Shown here: positions 62,970-64,000 of the stretch, in pieces
How the letters are laid out: every line of letters begins with the position of its first letter
Numbering within the stretch: the first letter of the stretch is position 1
Source: Halomonas alimentaria
GTDB lineage: Bacteria > Pseudomonadota > Gammaproteobacteria > Pseudomonadales > Halomonadaceae
Assembly (NCBI RefSeq): GCF_009902005.1
Contig: NZ_WUTT01000001.1
Coordinates: 1,140,446-1,204,445 of the forward strand
Reading direction: 5' to 3'
DNA length: 64,000 nucleotides
Notes under the pieces: generated by a model
Told to the model about the DNA's origin: nothing
Seen by the model: only the letters and a program-made list of their open reading frames with translations
The model's database searches: none
Made by a program: the position numbers and the translations under genes

Positions 62970-63049
62970 TTCGCGGAGGATTCTACCCCAGCCGGGCAAT
63001 ATCCTGAACACGCCAATCGGCGTAATCGTAGAACTCGCAAGGAGATCTC

Positions 63050-63793
63050 TTGTCGCATTATACCGACCTGGATTATGCGTCCATTACCCCGGCCGAGTGT
63101 CGCCAGCGGCTGCTGAGAGGCGAGAATGGCCACTGGCAGCTGCCCGATGGCCCCCTCGAGGTAAGCGGCCAGGCGACGGTTGGTCGGCTGCTGATCGCCC
63201 ATGGCGCGGGCGCGGGCCAGGATTCCACGTTCCTGCAACGGCTGCGCGCCGGCCTGGCCGAAGGTGGTGTACAGACCCTGGCCATCGAGTTTGCCTATCT
63301 CCAGCAGATGCGCCGGGAAGGGCGCCGGCGTCCACCACCGCGTGTCGATCGCCTGGTCGAGGAGATGGCGGCCTGGTGCGACTTTCTGTCACACCCTGAG
63401 CTGCCTCCCCTGTGGCTGGGCGGAAAGTCCATGGGTGGAAGGGTTGCCAGCCTGCTCGCCGCCCGCGACGGTGCCCCGGGCCTGGTGCTGTGCGGCTATC
63501 CCTTTCATCCACCCGCCAAGCCTGAACGGCTGCGCCTGGATCACTGGCCGCGGCTCGCCTGCCCCACCCTGGTGATCCAGGGCACTCGCGACCCCTTCGG
63601 CACTCGGGAGGAGGTGGCAGGCTATGCACTCTCCGAGCACGCGCGACTGCACTGGCTGCAGGATGGTGACCACGACTGGAAGCCGCGGCGCGCCAGCGGC
63701 AGGAGTCAGGCACAGCTGATCGATGAGGGAGTTGCCGCCATCGTTGCCTTCATGACCGCGCACGCCAGCGGCCATCCACAGCCAAGTGAATGA
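63050..63793 (+). CDS. Alpha/beta hydrolase (KANL3/Tex30-like family)
   Basis: A 247-aa predicted serine hydrolase. The core LLIAHGAGAGQDSTFLQRL provides the oxyanion strand, the nucleophile Ser is in LWLGGKSMGGRVASLLA, the acid Asp is in VIQGTRDPFGT and the His is in WLQDGDHDWKPRR. The start is a TTG at 63050 with AAGGAG 5 bases upstream; no ATG fits better. It is divergent from ccoN. The substrate is unknown; the small-lid members of this family have no agreed function. Confidence 0.85.
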   Translation: MSHYTDLDYASITPAECRQRLLRGENGHWQLPDGPLEVSGQATVGRLLIAHGAGAGQDSTFLQRLRAGLAEGGVQTLAIEFAYLQQMRREGRRRPPPRVDRLVEEMAAWCDFLSHPELPPLWLGGKSMGGRVASLLAARDGAPGLVLCGYPFHPPAKPERLRLDHWPRLACPTLVIQGTRDPFGTREEVAGYALSEHARLHWLQDGDHDWKPRRASGRSQAQLIDEGVAAIVAFMTAHASGHPQPSE

Positions 63794-63836
63794 ATCCGCT
63801 GGTGAATGCGGTAGCGACGCCGGGTGACAAAAAGCG

Positions 63837-63864
63837 TTGACTTTGAAAGCCGCCCCTGTAGAAT
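63837..63864 (+). promoter_or_regulatory. tRNA-Val promoter
   Basis: TTGACT (63837-63842), a 16-bp spacer and TAGAAT (63859-63864), 18 bp before the tRNA with GC-rich sequence between, as expected for a stable-RNA promoter. Confidence 0.75.
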
Positions 63865-63882
63865 ACAGCGCCACGTGACCGG

Positions 63883-63958
63883 GGGTGGTTAGCTCAGCTG
63901 GGAGAGCACCAGCCTTACAAGCTGGGGGTCACAGGTTCGAACCCTGTACCACCCACCA
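63883..63958 (+). tRNA. tRNA-Val (anticodon TAC)
   Basis: A 76-nt cloverleaf with encoded CCA. The acceptor GGGTGGT pairs with ACCACCC, the D arm is GCTCAGCTGGGAGAGC, the anticodon loop is CTTACAA (anticodon TAC) and the T arm is ACAGG-TTCGAAC-CCTGT. No terminator is seen within the last 42 bases, so a tRNA operon may continue beyond the window. Confidence 0.98.
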
Positions 63959-64000
63959 CTGCCTCGGCAGTTCCGAATCACGTAGGTAGCACGCAGCGGC

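Overview
The window looks like chromosome from a GC-rich, aerobic/microaerobic gammaproteobacterium of the Halomonas type (family Halomonadaceae). This rests on the protein sequences, on E. coli-like gene orders (guaB-guaA; bcp/dapA-bamC-MBL-purC; scpA-scpB-rluB) and on intergenic repeats I associate with Halomonas from memory. The genus is inferred, not proven. Almost everything is housekeeping. The one clear compositional island is a 0.6 kb AT-rich stretch just after guaA.

Layout. 1-8.9 kb: 3' part of the sigma-54 response regulator glrR, a 1-Cys peroxiredoxin, xseA, guaB-guaA, an AT-rich membrane-anchored orphan, a glutathione S-transferase and a PsiE-like membrane protein. 9-13.6 kb: an NADPH oxidoreductase, a cold-shock protein, scpA-scpB-rluB (overlapping genes) and two identical tRNA-Lys(TTT) genes behind a strong promoter with a stringent-type GC discriminator. 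13.8-25 kb: nadA, bepA, tusA-perM-like, bcp, dapA-bamC-MBL-purC, trmO, a GNAT, nadC and ampD. 25.4-37.8 kb: aceE-aceF (three-lipoyl E2), adk, tsaB-rsmJ, plsB, a PLD-family cardiolipin-synthase-like protein, a YecA/YgfB protein and sprT.

37.9-50.7 kb is an acetate module: acs (acetyl-CoA synthetase), a LuxR-type response regulator and a convergent 1315-aa transporter-domain hybrid histidine kinase (a CrbR/CrbS-like pair), a small membrane protein, a sodium:solute symporter with its DUF4212 small subunit, then a divergent cNMP/CBS/nucleotidyltransferase protein with a DnaQ-fold exonuclease. A GTCTA-cored motif occurs three times between the two divergent units and again before acs.

50.7-63 kb is a low-oxygen respiration module: ttcA, fnr/anr, a HemN-like radical SAM protein, a TauE/SafE-family protein, ccoS, ccoI, ccoH, ccoG, and the cbb3 oxidase operon ccoN-O-Q-P. 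Good Fnr-type boxes lie before the HemN-like gene and before ccoN, so the regulator probably drives its neighbours. The window ends with an alpha/beta hydrolase and tRNA-Val(TAC).

The most interesting non-genic features are two copies of a ~107-bp imperfect-hairpin repeat whose arms covary, an AGCTTCCAG-type repeat family (including six tandem heptamers), a 15-bp perfect hairpin in the symporter leader, an attenuator-like pair of alternative hairpins before dapA, and several perfect palindromic operators. No CRISPR array, prophage, transposase or complete integrative element was seen.
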